Below, in pieces: positions 28,207 to 37,223 of a stretch of 64,000 bases of DNA. The notes under the pieces were generated by a model, which saw nothing but the letters and a program-made list of their open reading frames with translations, was not told the origin of the DNA and ran no database searches. Both the position numbers and the translations under genes were made by a program. The stretch lies in contig NZ_BAFK01000009.1 in the NCBI RefSeq assembly GCF_000296695.1, positions 62,001-126,000 of the forward strand, given 5' to 3'. This DNA is from Rheinheimera nanhaiensis E407-8 (lineage in GTDB: Bacteria > Pseudomonadota > Gammaproteobacteria > Enterobacterales > Alteromonadaceae). Numbering within the stretch: the stretch's first letter is position 1; each line of letters begins with the position of its first letter.

Positions 28207-29127
28207 TTAAAGTGACGACGGCAGCGCCCGGCGACGCTGTAACAGCGGTTTAATGCGCTCAAAGGGCGTTAACACCAGCACATTCCCCAGCAGTACCAGC
28301 GCAAAACCACTTAGGGTATACAGGCTCCAGACAAAGCCTTCAAATAAGGTGCTCAGCAGCACCGCCACCAACGGAAACAGTACTATGGTGTAACTGGCTT
28401 GCTGTGGGCCAATTTTTTTCAGCAGGGCAAAGTAGCTGGCAAAGGCGATAACCGAGCCAAACACCGCCAGATACAGCAACGACAGAATATAAGACGGCTG
28501 GGTACTGAAGGTAAAACTATCACCTTTTAGCCAGGCGGCCAGCCCCAGCACGATGCTGCCATATAGCATACCCCAGGCATTTACCTGCATAATCGGCATG
28601 TTTTCACGCGAGTTACGTACGCTGACCATATTGCCAAACGACGCCGACAAGGCACCGGCCAAAATCAATATCAGGCCGATTAAACTGGCGTTACTAAAAT
28701 CGATGCCGTCCAGATCGGGCCAGAACAGCACTACTATGCCGGCGATACCAAACAGGGCACCAAAATAGATGCGCTTGGCCACTGGCGAGCCAAAAAACAG
28801 CCGGGTGTTAATAATGTTCATCAGCAGCATGGTGGTAAAGGCAATGGCGGTCATGGCCGAGGACAAATACTGCTGCGCCTGATAGATCAGCAGAAAATTC
28901 AGCGCAAAATTTAAACTGGCCAGCAGCAAAATAAAACCATGCTGCTTCAGGCTAAAGCGCATATCCAGCCGGCGCCACAGGCAAAACAGCCACATCAGTA
29001 CGGCAGCGATAACAAAACGGTAAAACAGTGACACTTCGATGGCAACTTCACCCAGTTGGAACTCGATAGCAAACCAGGTAGAGCCCCAAATTAACACGGT
29101 AACCAGATACAACAGGACGTTTTGCAT
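28207..29127 (-). CDS. EamA/DMT-family transporter
   Basis: A 306-residue inner-membrane protein with about ten hydrophobic helices arranged as two EamA repeats, typical of drug/metabolite exporters. The N-terminus MQNVLLYLVTVLIWGSTWF carries the WGSTWF motif of the family. The second half repeats as ILSLLYLAVFGSVIAFASYFALLKKIGPQQASYTIVLFPLVAVLLS. The tail is basic (RIKPLLQRRRALPSSL), so the C-terminus is probably cytoplasmic. The substrate is unknown. It is convergent with gabD and lies just downstream of, and in the same direction as, the tetR gene. Confidence 0.85.
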   Translation of the reverse strand: MQNVLLYLVTVLIWGSTWFAIEFQLGEVAIEVSLFYRFVIAAVLMWLFCLWRRLDMRFSLKQHGFILLLASLNFALNFLLIYQAQQYLSSAMTAIAFTTMLLMNIINTRLFFGSPVAKRIYFGALFGIAGIVVLFWPDLDGIDFSNASLIGLILILAGALSASFGNMVSVRNSRENMPIMQVNAWGMLYGSIVLGLAAWLKGDSFTFSTQPSYILSLLYLAVFGSVIAFASYFALLKKIGPQQASYTIVLFPLVAVLLSTLFEGFVWSLYTLSGFALVLLGNVLVLTPFERIKPLLQRRRALPSSL

Positions 29128-29221
29128 AACAGCGCCGCAGCAGGGTTGGCAGAGGCGCCGATCTTAAAGTGTTCTGCTGGTCAAAAACAGGGGCCTAAGC
29201 AGATATATTTGCCACCAAGGC

Positions 29222-29830
29222 TTAGCGTGGAAACGCGAGCAGAGTCATTTCAGCTACTTTTCGCAACTGCTCAGACGTGGCGCCGTTATTGGCTTGAATG
29301 GCCATGCCTTGCAGCACAGTGCCAAGGTACTGCGCCAGGGTCTCGGCATCCACTGAAGCGGGCAGATCGCCCTCAGTTTTGGCGCGTTCAAAACGCTCAA
29401 GTAGTTTTTGCTGGCCTTCCAGCCGGCGGTTAATCAAAGCTTCTTTTACCACGGCGGCGGCCTCCGAGCAGGACAGTGCGCCTTGCACCACCACGCAGCC
29501 TTGTGGATGAGCTTGATCTGCCATAGTCATCGCCGCGCCGTACAGCATATGTTCGGCTACCTGATAAGCGGTAGGCTTTTCCAGCGCCGGCAGAAAAAAC
29601 GCGCAGGGGCGGCTTTCGTACAGCTCGATCGCTTTTAAAAATAATTGCTCTTTATTGCCAAAAGCGGCATACAAACTGGGTTTATTAATCCCCATCGCTT
29701 CAGTTAAATCCGACAACGAGGTACCGTCATAACCTTTACGCCAAAACACCTCTAACGCTTTTTCCAGCGCCGTGTCCATATCAAAAGCGCGTGGCCGGCC
29801 GACATGCGAAGAGCTACCTACTGCTGACAT
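29222..29830 (-). CDS. TetR/AcrR-family repressor of the adjacent RND efflux operon
   Basis: A 202-residue regulator with the typical N-terminal HTH (residues about 20-65: ALEKALEVFWRKGYDGTSLSDLTEAMGINKPSLYAAFGNKEQ, with the YAAFGNKEQLF recognition helix end) and a variable helical ligand domain. The ATG at 29830 has AGGAG eight bases upstream; the longer frame to 29893 is not needed. It is transcribed away from an RND efflux operon. Three similar palindromes in the shared upstream region are its probable operators, so efflux should be induced when the ligand releases the repressor. Confidence 0.88.
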   Translation of the reverse strand: MSAVGSSSHVGRPRAFDMDTALEKALEVFWRKGYDGTSLSDLTEAMGINKPSLYAAFGNKEQLFLKAIELYESRPCAFFLPALEKPTAYQVAEHMLYGAAMTMADQAHPQGCVVVQGALSCSEAAAVVKEALINRRLEGQQKLLERFERAKTEGDLPASVDAETLAQYLGTVLQGMAIQANNGATSEQLRKVAEMTLLAFPR

Positions 29831-29901
29831 TGTCCAGCTCCTGTATTCAAAGATGCTCATATAGTAAACAGCAAAGTAGCCCTTGTCCAGCAAGGGTTAC
29901 T

Positions 29902-29914
29902 TACCAATTAGTAC
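29902..29914. promoter_or_regulatory. TetR operator-like site 1
   Basis: TACCAATTAGTAC, one of three copies of TACC-N4-RGTAC in the tetR/efflux intergenic region. This copy is about 70 bp upstream of the tetR start, placed to autoregulate tetR. Confidence 0.6.
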
Positions 29915-29995
29915 ATATTCGGCGTGCCAGCGGCCCATTCCCGGCCCTAAACAGCCAGTTAGAACAAAATCATCTTAGTTAGAAGTAAATTAATA

Positions 29996-30008
29996 TACCA
30001 CTCGGTAC
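29996..30008. promoter_or_regulatory. TetR operator-like site 2
   Basis: TACCACTCGGTAC, the most symmetrical of the three copies (TACC-N4-GGTA). It ends ten bases before the -35 hexamer of the efflux promoter. Confidence 0.65.
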
Positions 30009-30017
30009 AAAAATAAA

Positions 30018-30045
30018 TTGACTGTTACGGCGAGTGCTATATATT
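30018..30045 (+). promoter_or_regulatory. Promoter of the RND efflux operon
   Basis: TTGACT at 30018-30023 and TATATT at 30040-30045 are separated by 16 bp. The pair is bracketed by operator-like sites on both sides, an arrangement expected of a TetR-repressed promoter. The predicted transcript has a leader of about 75 bases before the adaptor gene. Confidence 0.6.
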
Positions 30046-30058
30046 TACCGACCAGTAC
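30046..30058. promoter_or_regulatory. TetR operator-like site 3
   Basis: TACCGACCAGTAC, directly after the -10 hexamer and covering the likely transcription start. A repressor bound here would block RNA polymerase. Confidence 0.65.
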
Positions 30059-30125
30059 AAAACTAGCAAGTTCAATTTAAGTTTATTTTTCAGGCGTGCA
30101 CCGCTTTCAGTGTGGAGAGAATGTC

Positions 30126-31394
30126 ATGAACAAAACAAACACCGTAAGAAGTTTTATGTTAGCCAGCGTTGCGGCCGTGGTTTTGGCCGCTTGTGGCAAC
30201 CCCGAGGCGGCCAGTCAGGCGCAGGCGCCTGCTGCACCGCAGGTCAGTGTGGCACAGGTGGTGGTTGAGCGCATAACCGAGTGGGACGAATTTAGCGGCC
30301 GCTTGCAGGCGCCGCAAACGGTAACGCTGATGCCACGTGTGTCCGGCTATGTGGAGCAGGTCCTGTTTGACGAAGGTGCGCTGGTGCAGGAGGGGGATGT
30401 GCTGCTGACCATTGATGCCAAACCGTTCGCGGCCGACGTGGCGCGGTTAAAGGCTGAGCTGTTAAGCGCACAAAGCGCGGCAGAGTTGGCGCTTGCCGAA
30501 TACGAGCGCGCCCAGCGTTTGCTGGCGCAGCGGGCTATCTCGGTTGAAGTGCTGGATAATCGCCAGGCACGCAAAAAACAAACTGCCGCGACAGTGGCTG
30601 CCGTTAAGGCGGCGCTGGCGCGCGCCGAGCTGGATTTAAGCTATACCCGCGTAACCGCGCCCATCAGTGGCCGGGTGTCTAACGCCATGGTCACAGTAGG
30701 TAATTATGTTACTGCCGGCCAAACCCAGCTGACCAGCCTGGTGTCGACCGAAAAAATGTATGCCTACTTTGATGTTGATGAGCAAACCTATCTGAAGTAC
30801 GCCCGCCTGGCGCAGGACGGTAAACGCGCTGATACGCGCGAAGCCCGGGCCAACCCGGTGTATCTGGCACTGGCCGACGATAAGGATTTTAGCCATATCG
30901 GCCATATCGACTTTGTTGATAACCGCATTGATGCGCAAACCGGCACTATCCGTTTGCGTGCCAGCTTCGCCAATAACGACAACCAGTTAATACCGGGCTT
31001 GTATGCCAAACTGCGGCTGGCTGGCAGCGCCTCCTATGACGGCGTGCTGATTGACGAAAAAGCCATAGGTACCGACTTAAACAACAAGTTTGTGCTGCTG
31101 GTGAATGACAGTAATCAGCTGGAGTACCGCGCCATTGAACTGGGCCAGAAGCTTGACGGCCTGCGCATTGTCAACAAAGGCCTAAGCGGCGCTGACCGCA
31201 TAGTGGTAAACGGCCTGCAGCGGGTACGGCCCAGCATGCAAATTGAACCCAAACTGGTTGATATGGCGTCCAGCGCACAGTTGGCGGCGCTAAAAGATGC
31301 GCAGCAGCTGCTGGATCAGGCCGCCGCGTCGTTCGCAGCAACGTCTGATATCGCAGCAACAGCTAATGCCGGCAAAACACCTGGACGGGGTTAA
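30126..31394 (+). CDS. RND efflux periplasmic adaptor (MexA/AcrA type lipoprotein)
   Basis: Membrane fusion protein linking the inner-membrane pump to the outer-membrane channel. The ATG at 30126 is preceded by GGAGAG; the upstream frame is not needed. It has a lipoprotein signal (VVLAAC, lipid on the Cys at about residue 23). The product is 422 residues, with the family blocks VSGYVEQVLFDEGALVQEGDVLLTID, a helical hairpin (about 100-160), the lipoyl half YTRVTAPISGRVSNAMVTVGNYV and the barrel segment QTGTIRLRASFAN. It is the first gene of a three-gene operon; the pump gene begins 10 bp after it. Confidence 0.93.
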   Translation: MNKTNTVRSFMLASVAAVVLAACGNPEAASQAQAPAAPQVSVAQVVVERITEWDEFSGRLQAPQTVTLMPRVSGYVEQVLFDEGALVQEGDVLLTIDAKPFAADVARLKAELLSAQSAAELALAEYERAQRLLAQRAISVEVLDNRQARKKQTAATVAAVKAALARAELDLSYTRVTAPISGRVSNAMVTVGNYVTAGQTQLTSLVSTEKMYAYFDVDEQTYLKYARLAQDGKRADTREARANPVYLALADDKDFSHIGHIDFVDNRIDAQTGTIRLRASFANNDNQLIPGLYAKLRLAGSASYDGVLIDEKAIGTDLNNKFVLLVNDSNQLEYRAIELGQKLDGLRIVNKGLSGADRIVVNGLQRVRPSMQIEPKLVDMASSAQLAALKDAQQLLDQAAASFAATSDIAATANAGKTPGRG

Positions 31395-31404
31395 GGAACA
31401 CATT

Positions 31405-34400
31405 ATGTTTTCGCAATTTTTTATTAACAGGCCAATTTTTGCTGCGGTCATCTCCTTGTTGTTTTTTATCACCGGCGCTATCGCGGTGTGGCAGCTGCCC
31501 ATTACCGAATACCCGGAAGTGGTGCCACCAACCGTAGTAGTCACTGCCAACTACCCGGGCGCCAACCCGAAAGTGATTGCACAAACGGTGGCCTCGCCAC
31601 TGGAGCAGGAAATTAACGGCGTGGAAAACATGCTGTATATGTCATCGCAGGCCACCTCCGATGGCCGCATGACGTTAACCGTGACTTTTGCCATTGGTAC
31701 CGATGTCGATTTAGCCCAAACCCAGGTGCAAAGCCGGGTAGAGCGCGCCAAACCGCGTCTGCCGCAGGAAGTGCAGCGCTTAGGTGTGGTGACCGAGAAA
31801 TCCTCACCGGATTTAACCATGGTGGTGCATTTAACCTCACCGGACGAGCGTTACGACATGCTGTACCTGTCAAACTACGCCGCGCTTAATGTAAAAGATG
31901 AGCTGGCGCGCATTGAAGGTGTAGGCTCAGTGCAGCTGTTTGGCGCTGGTGACTACAGCATGCGTATCTGGCTGGACCCGAACAAAGTGGCGGCGCTGGG
32001 CTTGTCGCCGGCGCAAATCACACAGGCGATTCGTGAGCAAAACCAGCAGGCCGCCGCCGGGAGTTTAGGCGCGCAGCCAAGTGGTGAGGCCGAGTTTCAG
32101 CTGCTGATTAACGTTAAAGGCCGCTTAGCGGCGGTGGAAGAGTTTGAAAATATCATTATTAACGTCGGCGCCAACGGTGAAATCAGCCGCTTAAAAGATG
32201 TGGCCCGGGTTGAACTGGGTGCCTCAACCTATGCGCTGCGCTCCTTGTTAAATAACAAAGAAGCGGTAGCGATCCCGATCTTTCAGGCGTCAGGTTCAAA
32301 CGCCATTCAAATCTCCGATGATGTGCGCGCCAAAATGGCCGAGCTGGCAAAAAGCTTCCCGGATGGCTTAACCTACGACATCGTATACGACCCAACGGTA
32401 TTCGTGCGCGGTTCTATCGAAGCGGTAGTCAAAACCCTGCTTGAAGCGGTGTTGCTGGTGGTGCTGGTGGTGGTGCTGTTTTTACAAACCTGGCGCGCCT
32501 CTATTATCCCGCTGGTGGCGGTGCCGGTATCCTTAGTCGGTACCTTTGCCTTTATGCAGCTGATGGGCTTTTCGCTAAATGCGTTATCCTTATTTGGCCT
32601 GGTACTGGCCATCGGTATCGTGGTCGATGACGCCATCGTGGTGGTAGAAAACGTCGAGCGCAATATCAGCGACGGTTTATCACCGGTGGCCGCAACGCAA
32701 AAAGCGATGAAAGAAGTCACCGGCCCTATCGTTGCAACTACTTTAGTACTGGCAGCGGTATTTATTCCTACCGCCTTTATGTCGGGCTTAACCGGGCAGT
32801 TTTATAAGCAGTTTGCCTTAACCATTACTATTTCTACCTTTATCTCGGCCATTAACTCGTTAACGCTAAGCCCGGCATTGTCGGCCCTGCTGTTAAAAGG
32901 CCATGGTGAGAAAAAAGACAGCTTAACCCGTGTTATGGATAAACTGTTAGGCGGCTGGTTATTTACCCCGTTTAACCGCTTTTTCGGCAAATTATCCCAG
33001 GGGTACGGCTATCTGGTGCGTAAGGTGATCCGCTTTGGCGCCATTGTCGGTGTGCTTTATATCGCTTTGGTCGGCTTAACCGGCCTGCAGTTTGCCAGCA
33101 CGCCCACCGGTTATGTACCGGGGCAGGATAAACAGTACCTGGTGGCCTTTGCCCAGCTGCCGGATGCCTCGTCACTGGAGCGCACCGATGCGGTGGTAAA
33201 GCGGATGTCTGATATTGCCCTTAAGCACCCCGGCGTGGCCAATGCCATTGCCTTCCCGGGCCTGAGCATTAACGGCTTTACCAATAGCCCGAACAGCGCG
33301 GTATTGTTTGTCGGTTTGGACAGCTTTGAGGCACGCGACAGCGCCGCCTTATCGGCCAATGCCATTGCCGGTGCGCTAAACCAGCAGTTTGCCGGTATTG
33401 AAGATGCCTTTATTGCTATCTTCCCGCCGCCGCCGGTGCAGGGGCTGGGCACCATTGGTGGCTTTAGGCTGCAAATTCAGGACCGCGGCAACCACGGCTA
33501 CGAAGAGCTGTATAACGTCACCATGCAGGTGATGATGAAGGCCTGGCAAACGCCAGAGCTGGCCGGTGTGTTCTCCAGCTATCAGGTCAATGTGCCGCAG
33601 CTGGATCTGGATATCGACCGCACTAAAGCCAAACAGCAGGGCGTGGCACTGGATGAAGTGTTCCAAACGCTGCAGGCCTATATGGGCTCGGTGTATGTGA
33701 ATGACTTTAACCAGTTTGGCCGCACCTATCAGGTGAATATGCAGGCCGATGAACAGTTCCGCCAAACGCCAGAGCAAATTGGCCAGTTAAAGGTGCGCAA
33801 CAACCAGGGCGAGATGATCCCGCTGGCGTCCTTTATTAACGTGACCAATAGTGCCGGCCCAGACCGCGTTATGCACTACAACGGCTTTACCACCGCTGAA
33901 ATTAACGGTGGCCCGGCGCCGGGTTACAGCAGTGGCGAAGCGCAGGCGGCGATTGAGAAAATCCTGGCGGAAACCCTGCCCAACGGCATGACGTACGAAT
34001 GGACCGAGCTAACCTACCAGCAAATTCTGGCCGGTAACGCCGGTATCTTTATCTACCCGCTGGTGATCCTGCTGGTGTTTATGGTGCTGGCGGCGCAGTA
34101 CGAAAGCTTGCGCTTACCGCTGGCGATTATTCTGATCATCCCGATGACGCTGTTATCGGCATTAAGCGGCGTACTGATCTACGGTGGTGACAACAATATC
34201 TTCACCCAGATTGGCTTAATAGTACTGGTCGGCCTGGCCACCAAGAACGCTATCTTAATTGTCGAGTTTGCCAAAGAGCTGCAAGACTATGGCATGACCG
34301 CAATGGAAGCGATTCTGGAAGCCGGCCGCTTACGCTTACGGCCAATTTTAATGACCTCTATCGCCTTTATTATGGGCGTGGTGCCGATGGTGTTTTCCTC

Positions 34401-34608
34401 AGGTGCCGGCGCCGAAATGCGCCAGGCCATGGGGGTGGCGGTATTCGCTGGCATGATAGGCGTAACCATTTTCGGCCTGATTTTAACGCCGCTGTTCTAT
34501 TACATGCTGGCCAAACGTAGTGATGCGAAAAGTCGTGGTGACAACAAAGCCAAACAGCCTGCAGAGCAGCAAGCAACAACAGATACTGCGGAGGTGACTC
34601 ATGCGTAA
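31405..34608 (+). CDS. RND multidrug efflux pump, inner-membrane transporter (HAE1 family)
   Basis: Proton-driven drug exporter of the AcrB/MexB family, 1067 residues. The ATG at 31405 follows AAGGAA and starts MFSQFFINRPIFAAVIS, the canonical HAE1 N-terminus. It has twelve expected membrane helices, with the proton-relay Asp pair in TM4 (GIVVDDAIVVVENVER) and the relay Lys region in VGLATKNAILIVEFAKEL. Large periplasmic loops follow TM1 and TM7. The C-terminal tail is hydrophilic and Gln/Ala/Thr-rich. The substrate range cannot be predicted. It overlaps the channel gene by eight bases. Confidence 0.95.
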   Translation: MFSQFFINRPIFAAVISLLFFITGAIAVWQLPITEYPEVVPPTVVVTANYPGANPKVIAQTVASPLEQEINGVENMLYMSSQATSDGRMTLTVTFAIGTDVDLAQTQVQSRVERAKPRLPQEVQRLGVVTEKSSPDLTMVVHLTSPDERYDMLYLSNYAALNVKDELARIEGVGSVQLFGAGDYSMRIWLDPNKVAALGLSPAQITQAIREQNQQAAAGSLGAQPSGEAEFQLLINVKGRLAAVEEFENIIINVGANGEISRLKDVARVELGASTYALRSLLNNKEAVAIPIFQASGSNAIQISDDVRAKMAELAKSFPDGLTYDIVYDPTVFVRGSIEAVVKTLLEAVLLVVLVVVLFLQTWRASIIPLVAVPVSLVGTFAFMQLMGFSLNALSLFGLVLAIGIVVDDAIVVVENVERNISDGLSPVAATQKAMKEVTGPIVATTLVLAAVFIPTAFMSGLTGQFYKQFALTITISTFISAINSLTLSPALSALLLKGHGEKKDSLTRVMDKLLGGWLFTPFNRFFGKLSQGYGYLVRKVIRFGAIVGVLYIALVGLTGLQFASTPTGYVPGQDKQYLVAFAQLPDASSLERTDAVVKRMSDIALKHPGVANAIAFPGLSINGFTNSPNSAVLFVGLDSFEARDSAALSANAIAGALNQQFAGIEDAFIAIFPPPPVQGLGTIGGFRLQIQDRGNHGYEELYNVTMQVMMKAWQTPELAGVFSSYQVNVPQLDLDIDRTKAKQQGVALDEVFQTLQAYMGSVYVNDFNQFGRTYQVNMQADEQFRQTPEQIGQLKVRNNQGEMIPLASFINVTNSAGPDRVMHYNGFTTAEINGGPAPGYSSGEAQAAIEKILAETLPNGMTYEWTELTYQQILAGNAGIFIYPLVILLVFMVLAAQYESLRLPLAIILIIPMTLLSALSGVLIYGGDNNIFTQIGLIVLVGLATKNAILIVEFAKELQDYGMTAMEAILEAGRLRLRPILMTSIAFIMGVVPMVFSSGAGAEMRQAMGVAVFAGMIGVTIFGLILTPLFYYMLAKRSDAKSRGDNKAKQPAEQQATTDTAEVTHA

Positions 34609-35983
34609 TACGATCAAACTGTCGGCCATCGCTGTACTGGTGGCGTCACTTAGTGCCTGTGCCGTCGGGCCGGATTATCAGGCACCGGTAAAGGTGGCTG
34701 ATATCCGTATCGACGCGCCTTATCAGCGGGCAGCACAGCTGCAAAACTGGTGGCAGGCGTTTGACGACGCCGCGCTAAACCAGCTGATCAGCCGGGCCCT
34801 GGTTGAAAACCGCAACCTGGCCGCGGCCAGAGCCAATGTCGAGCGGGCCTATGCGGTGTTTCGCGATGCCAATAACGACTTACTGCCCAAAGGCAGCTTA
34901 AACACCGGCTATCAGGCCAGTGAAAACGGCACTGTAGCCGCTGTGGATGACGGCGTGATCAGCCGAGGTTACAGCAGCGGCGCAAACCTGAGCTGGGATT
35001 TAGATCTGTTCGGTAAAATCCGCCGCGCTACTGAAGCGTTTGATGCACAGGCGCAGCAGGCCGATATTTTATGGCATGACGCCCAGGTGCAGTTAATCAG
35101 CCAGGTGGCTACCAGTTATGGTGAATACCGCGGTGCCCAGCTGCGGCTGCTGGTGGCAGAGCAAAACCTGCAAAACCTAGAGCAAAGCCGCGCCATCGTA
35201 CTGGCGCGGTTAGAGGCCGGCATGGCCTCTGAGCTGGAGCTGTCGCAAATAGAGGTGCAGCTGCATCAGGTGCAATCGATGGTGCCGGCGTACCGGGTGG
35301 CGTTGTTAACGGCCGATGCCACCTTGTCAGCCTTGCTGGCACAAAAGCCCGGTACATTAAACCTCGGTGCGGTACCGCACTTGCCGGAGCTGAAACAGCC
35401 GGTGGCGGTGGTTGAAGGGGAGAACTACCTGCGTTACCGCGCTGATGTGGCAAGTTCTGAGCGCTTATTAGCCGCCCGCACCGCCGAAATTGGTATCGCC
35501 ACGGCCGATTTATACCCCAACCTGTCGGTGCGCGGCTTTTTAGGCTTTATCTCCGGCCCCGGCCTGGCGCTTAATGGCGATACGCAAAGCTGGTCAGTGG
35601 CACCAACGCTTAGCTGGCAAGCCGCCGATTTAGGCTCGGTAAAAGCCCGTATCCGCCAGGCGCAGGCCAGCAGCCAAATCGCACTGGCGCAGTTTGAGCA
35701 GCAGGTGTTTAATGCTATCAACGAGATGCAGTTAGCGCTTAACAGCTATAACTTAAGCCGTGAGCAGCAACTTAGCACCGAGCAGCAATGGCAGGCCAGT
35801 AACAAAGCGGTGCAAATTGCCCGCAATCGCTATAACGCTGGCAGCGGTGATTTCTTGTCCTTGCTCGACGCCGAGCGCGAACTACTACGCAGCCGCGATC
35901 AACTGGCAGTAGTGCAACAGCAAAGCTTTAACCGCTTAGTTGGCATCTACCGCAGTTTTGGTGGTGGGATACAGTTGATTTAG
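34601..35983 (+). CDS. Outer-membrane efflux channel lipoprotein (NodT/OprM family)
   Basis: Outer-membrane factor completing the tripartite pump, 460 residues. The N-terminus has a lipoprotein signal (LVASLSACAVGPDYQAP, lipidated Cys near residue 21, with the CAVGPDY motif of NodT proteins). Two repeated coiled-coil halves give the alpha barrel; recognisable pieces are LISRALVENRNLAAARANVERA, LSWDLDLFGKIRRATEAF and LNSYNLSREQQLSTEQQWQASNKAVQIARNRYNAGSGDFLSLLDAERELL. It starts within the end of the pump gene and is followed by a terminator. Confidence 0.93.
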   Translation: MRNTIKLSAIAVLVASLSACAVGPDYQAPVKVADIRIDAPYQRAAQLQNWWQAFDDAALNQLISRALVENRNLAAARANVERAYAVFRDANNDLLPKGSLNTGYQASENGTVAAVDDGVISRGYSSGANLSWDLDLFGKIRRATEAFDAQAQQADILWHDAQVQLISQVATSYGEYRGAQLRLLVAEQNLQNLEQSRAIVLARLEAGMASELELSQIEVQLHQVQSMVPAYRVALLTADATLSALLAQKPGTLNLGAVPHLPELKQPVAVVEGENYLRYRADVASSERLLAARTAEIGIATADLYPNLSVRGFLGFISGPGLALNGDTQSWSVAPTLSWQAADLGSVKARIRQAQASSQIALAQFEQQVFNAINEMQLALNSYNLSREQQLSTEQQWQASNKAVQIARNRYNAGSGDFLSLLDAERELLRSRDQLAVVQQQSFNRLVGIYRSFGGGIQLI

Positions 35984-36002
35984 TGTTTGTTTTGAATAAT
36001 AA

Positions 36003-36025
36003 GCCGGGTTTGTCCCGGCTTTTTC
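36003..36025 (+). terminator. Rho-independent terminator of the efflux operon
   Basis: GCCGGG-TTTGT-CCCGGC stem-loop followed by TTTTTC, 20 bp after the channel gene stop. Confidence 0.85.
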
Positions 36026-36062
36026 ATGGTCTGCTAAGAGCGAAAACCGGACGTTAACGTGG

Positions 36063-36135
36063 CTAAAACGCGCAGCTTTGTAGTGGAGGCGAAGCCGCAA
36101 CGAAAAAACTGTCGCAGTGCTAGGCTGTGTTATAA
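36063..36135 (-). other. Putative attC site of integron cassette 3 (distal end of array)
   Basis: On the minus strand the site runs from TTATAAC (containing the TAA stop of the preceding gene) to GTTTTAG, 73 bp. The inner arms share CAGC/GCTG and TAG/CTA pairing with unpaired bases, and the loop holds a small GGC-TTC-GCC hairpin. Length and stop-codon placement match the two sites upstream, but arm pairing is weaker than at 38361-38433. Confidence 0.45.
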
Positions 36136-37125
36136 GCCATAAACTACTTTGCTCTTACAATAAACATTTTCATAAGACTGATAGACTACATTTTTATTGT
36201 ATCGGGACAAAATTTCTAGATTGTTTTCACAAAAATGAATTTTTAATTCAGAAGGTTTCTTTGATTGCATCCTCAAGATGCTCTTCATAACGTCTTCACC
36301 TAGCTGATTGACACCTGCCTTTTTTATGTCTGTAAAAATGTAACTTATGAAAGCATTGCAAGTTAAATTAAACTCATACGCAAGATGTGCTTCCAGATCA
36401 GTTAAAAGCGTGAAACCCCGATCAGACAATAGTGAGTGCTTTCCCTCTTCAACACCTGAATAGATGTGAACATACACATTTATAAATTGATCTGTATTTT
36501 CGAAGAATTCCTTTATCATCATGTCAACGAGGTTTATACCTTGCGTATCTTTAGGCACCAATAGCATAAAGAGCGATTTCATCCACTTTCTGTATTGCTC
36601 TTCCGTTACCGAGAAGTTGTTGGCAAATTCCTTTATTGAAGCTTGATTGCCGCTGTCTATTTTTTTGTAAATATCTTTAAGTTTTTCGTCCGAAGGAGAG
36701 TAGTTAGCCAGATTACCAATTGTATTTAGTGTCTTTTCAATACAAAATGGGTTCCTAAAACTGTTGATAAGCTTCATTGCGAAAATATTCAGTATTTCTG
36801 TTTTAAGATCCTGATTGCCAGACTTGAGTTTGAGCAAAAGGGATTGAGTTAAAATGCTCACATCTTGTTCATAACTGCTGAAAAAGTCCTCTAAATTAAC
36901 TCTTAGGCGGTCATCTAGAATATCAATTGTAAACAAATCATCGAAACTCAACGTTTCTTTAATTTTTGTTCCAGTTGGTGTTTCTAGGGAAATCTGATAG
37001 TTTTCTCTATCCGTGATCGAAAACGCATATATTCTCTGATTCTTTTTAGAGACCGAAGAATCGATGGCATTAAGCCGCTGCTCAGCCTGAGACACAAAAT
37101 GATGATTTCGTTTTTCATTAATCAT
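36130..37125 (-). CDS. Hypothetical cassette protein with DUF4238-like N-terminus
   Basis: A 331-residue soluble protein I cannot assign. It starts MINEKRNHHFVSQAEQRLNAID, resembling the HH(Y/F)VPQ opening of DUF4238 proteins, an uncharacterised group often found in mobile regions. The rest is mostly helical, rich in Lys, Asn and Ile, without a visible catalytic motif or membrane helix. The gene is clearly AT-rich next to the efflux operon. Its ATG is about 20 bases after the core of one attC-like site, and its TAA lies inside the next, as in integron cassettes. No promoter of its own is obvious. Confidence 0.6.
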   Translation of the reverse strand: MINEKRNHHFVSQAEQRLNAIDSSVSKKNQRIYAFSITDRENYQISLETPTGTKIKETLSFDDLFTIDILDDRLRVNLEDFFSSYEQDVSILTQSLLLKLKSGNQDLKTEILNIFAMKLINSFRNPFCIEKTLNTIGNLANYSPSDEKLKDIYKKIDSGNQASIKEFANNFSVTEEQYRKWMKSLFMLLVPKDTQGINLVDMMIKEFFENTDQFINVYVHIYSGVEEGKHSLLSDRGFTLLTDLEAHLAYEFNLTCNAFISYIFTDIKKAGVNQLGEDVMKSILRMQSKKPSELKIHFCENNLEILSRYNKNVVYQSYENVYCKSKVVYGL

Positions 37126-37145
37126 GGCTATTGACCTGCTCGGGC

Positions 37146-37217
37146 TTATAACGCTGCACTTTGCAGAAATTTGCTAGCGATAGCGAGTATATTTTCCGTA
37201 GCAGTGCTTTGTAATGT
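37146..37217 (-). other. Putative attC site of integron cassette 2
   Basis: On the minus strand it runs from ACATTAC to GTTATAA, 72 bp. The inner arms pair as GCACT-GC with GC-AA-AGTGC, leaving unpaired bases in one arm. It begins seven bases after the stop of the PIN gene, and the next gene starts 20 bases after its GTTATAA core. Same orientation and length as the other two sites. Confidence 0.55.
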
Positions 37218-37223
37218 ACCACT

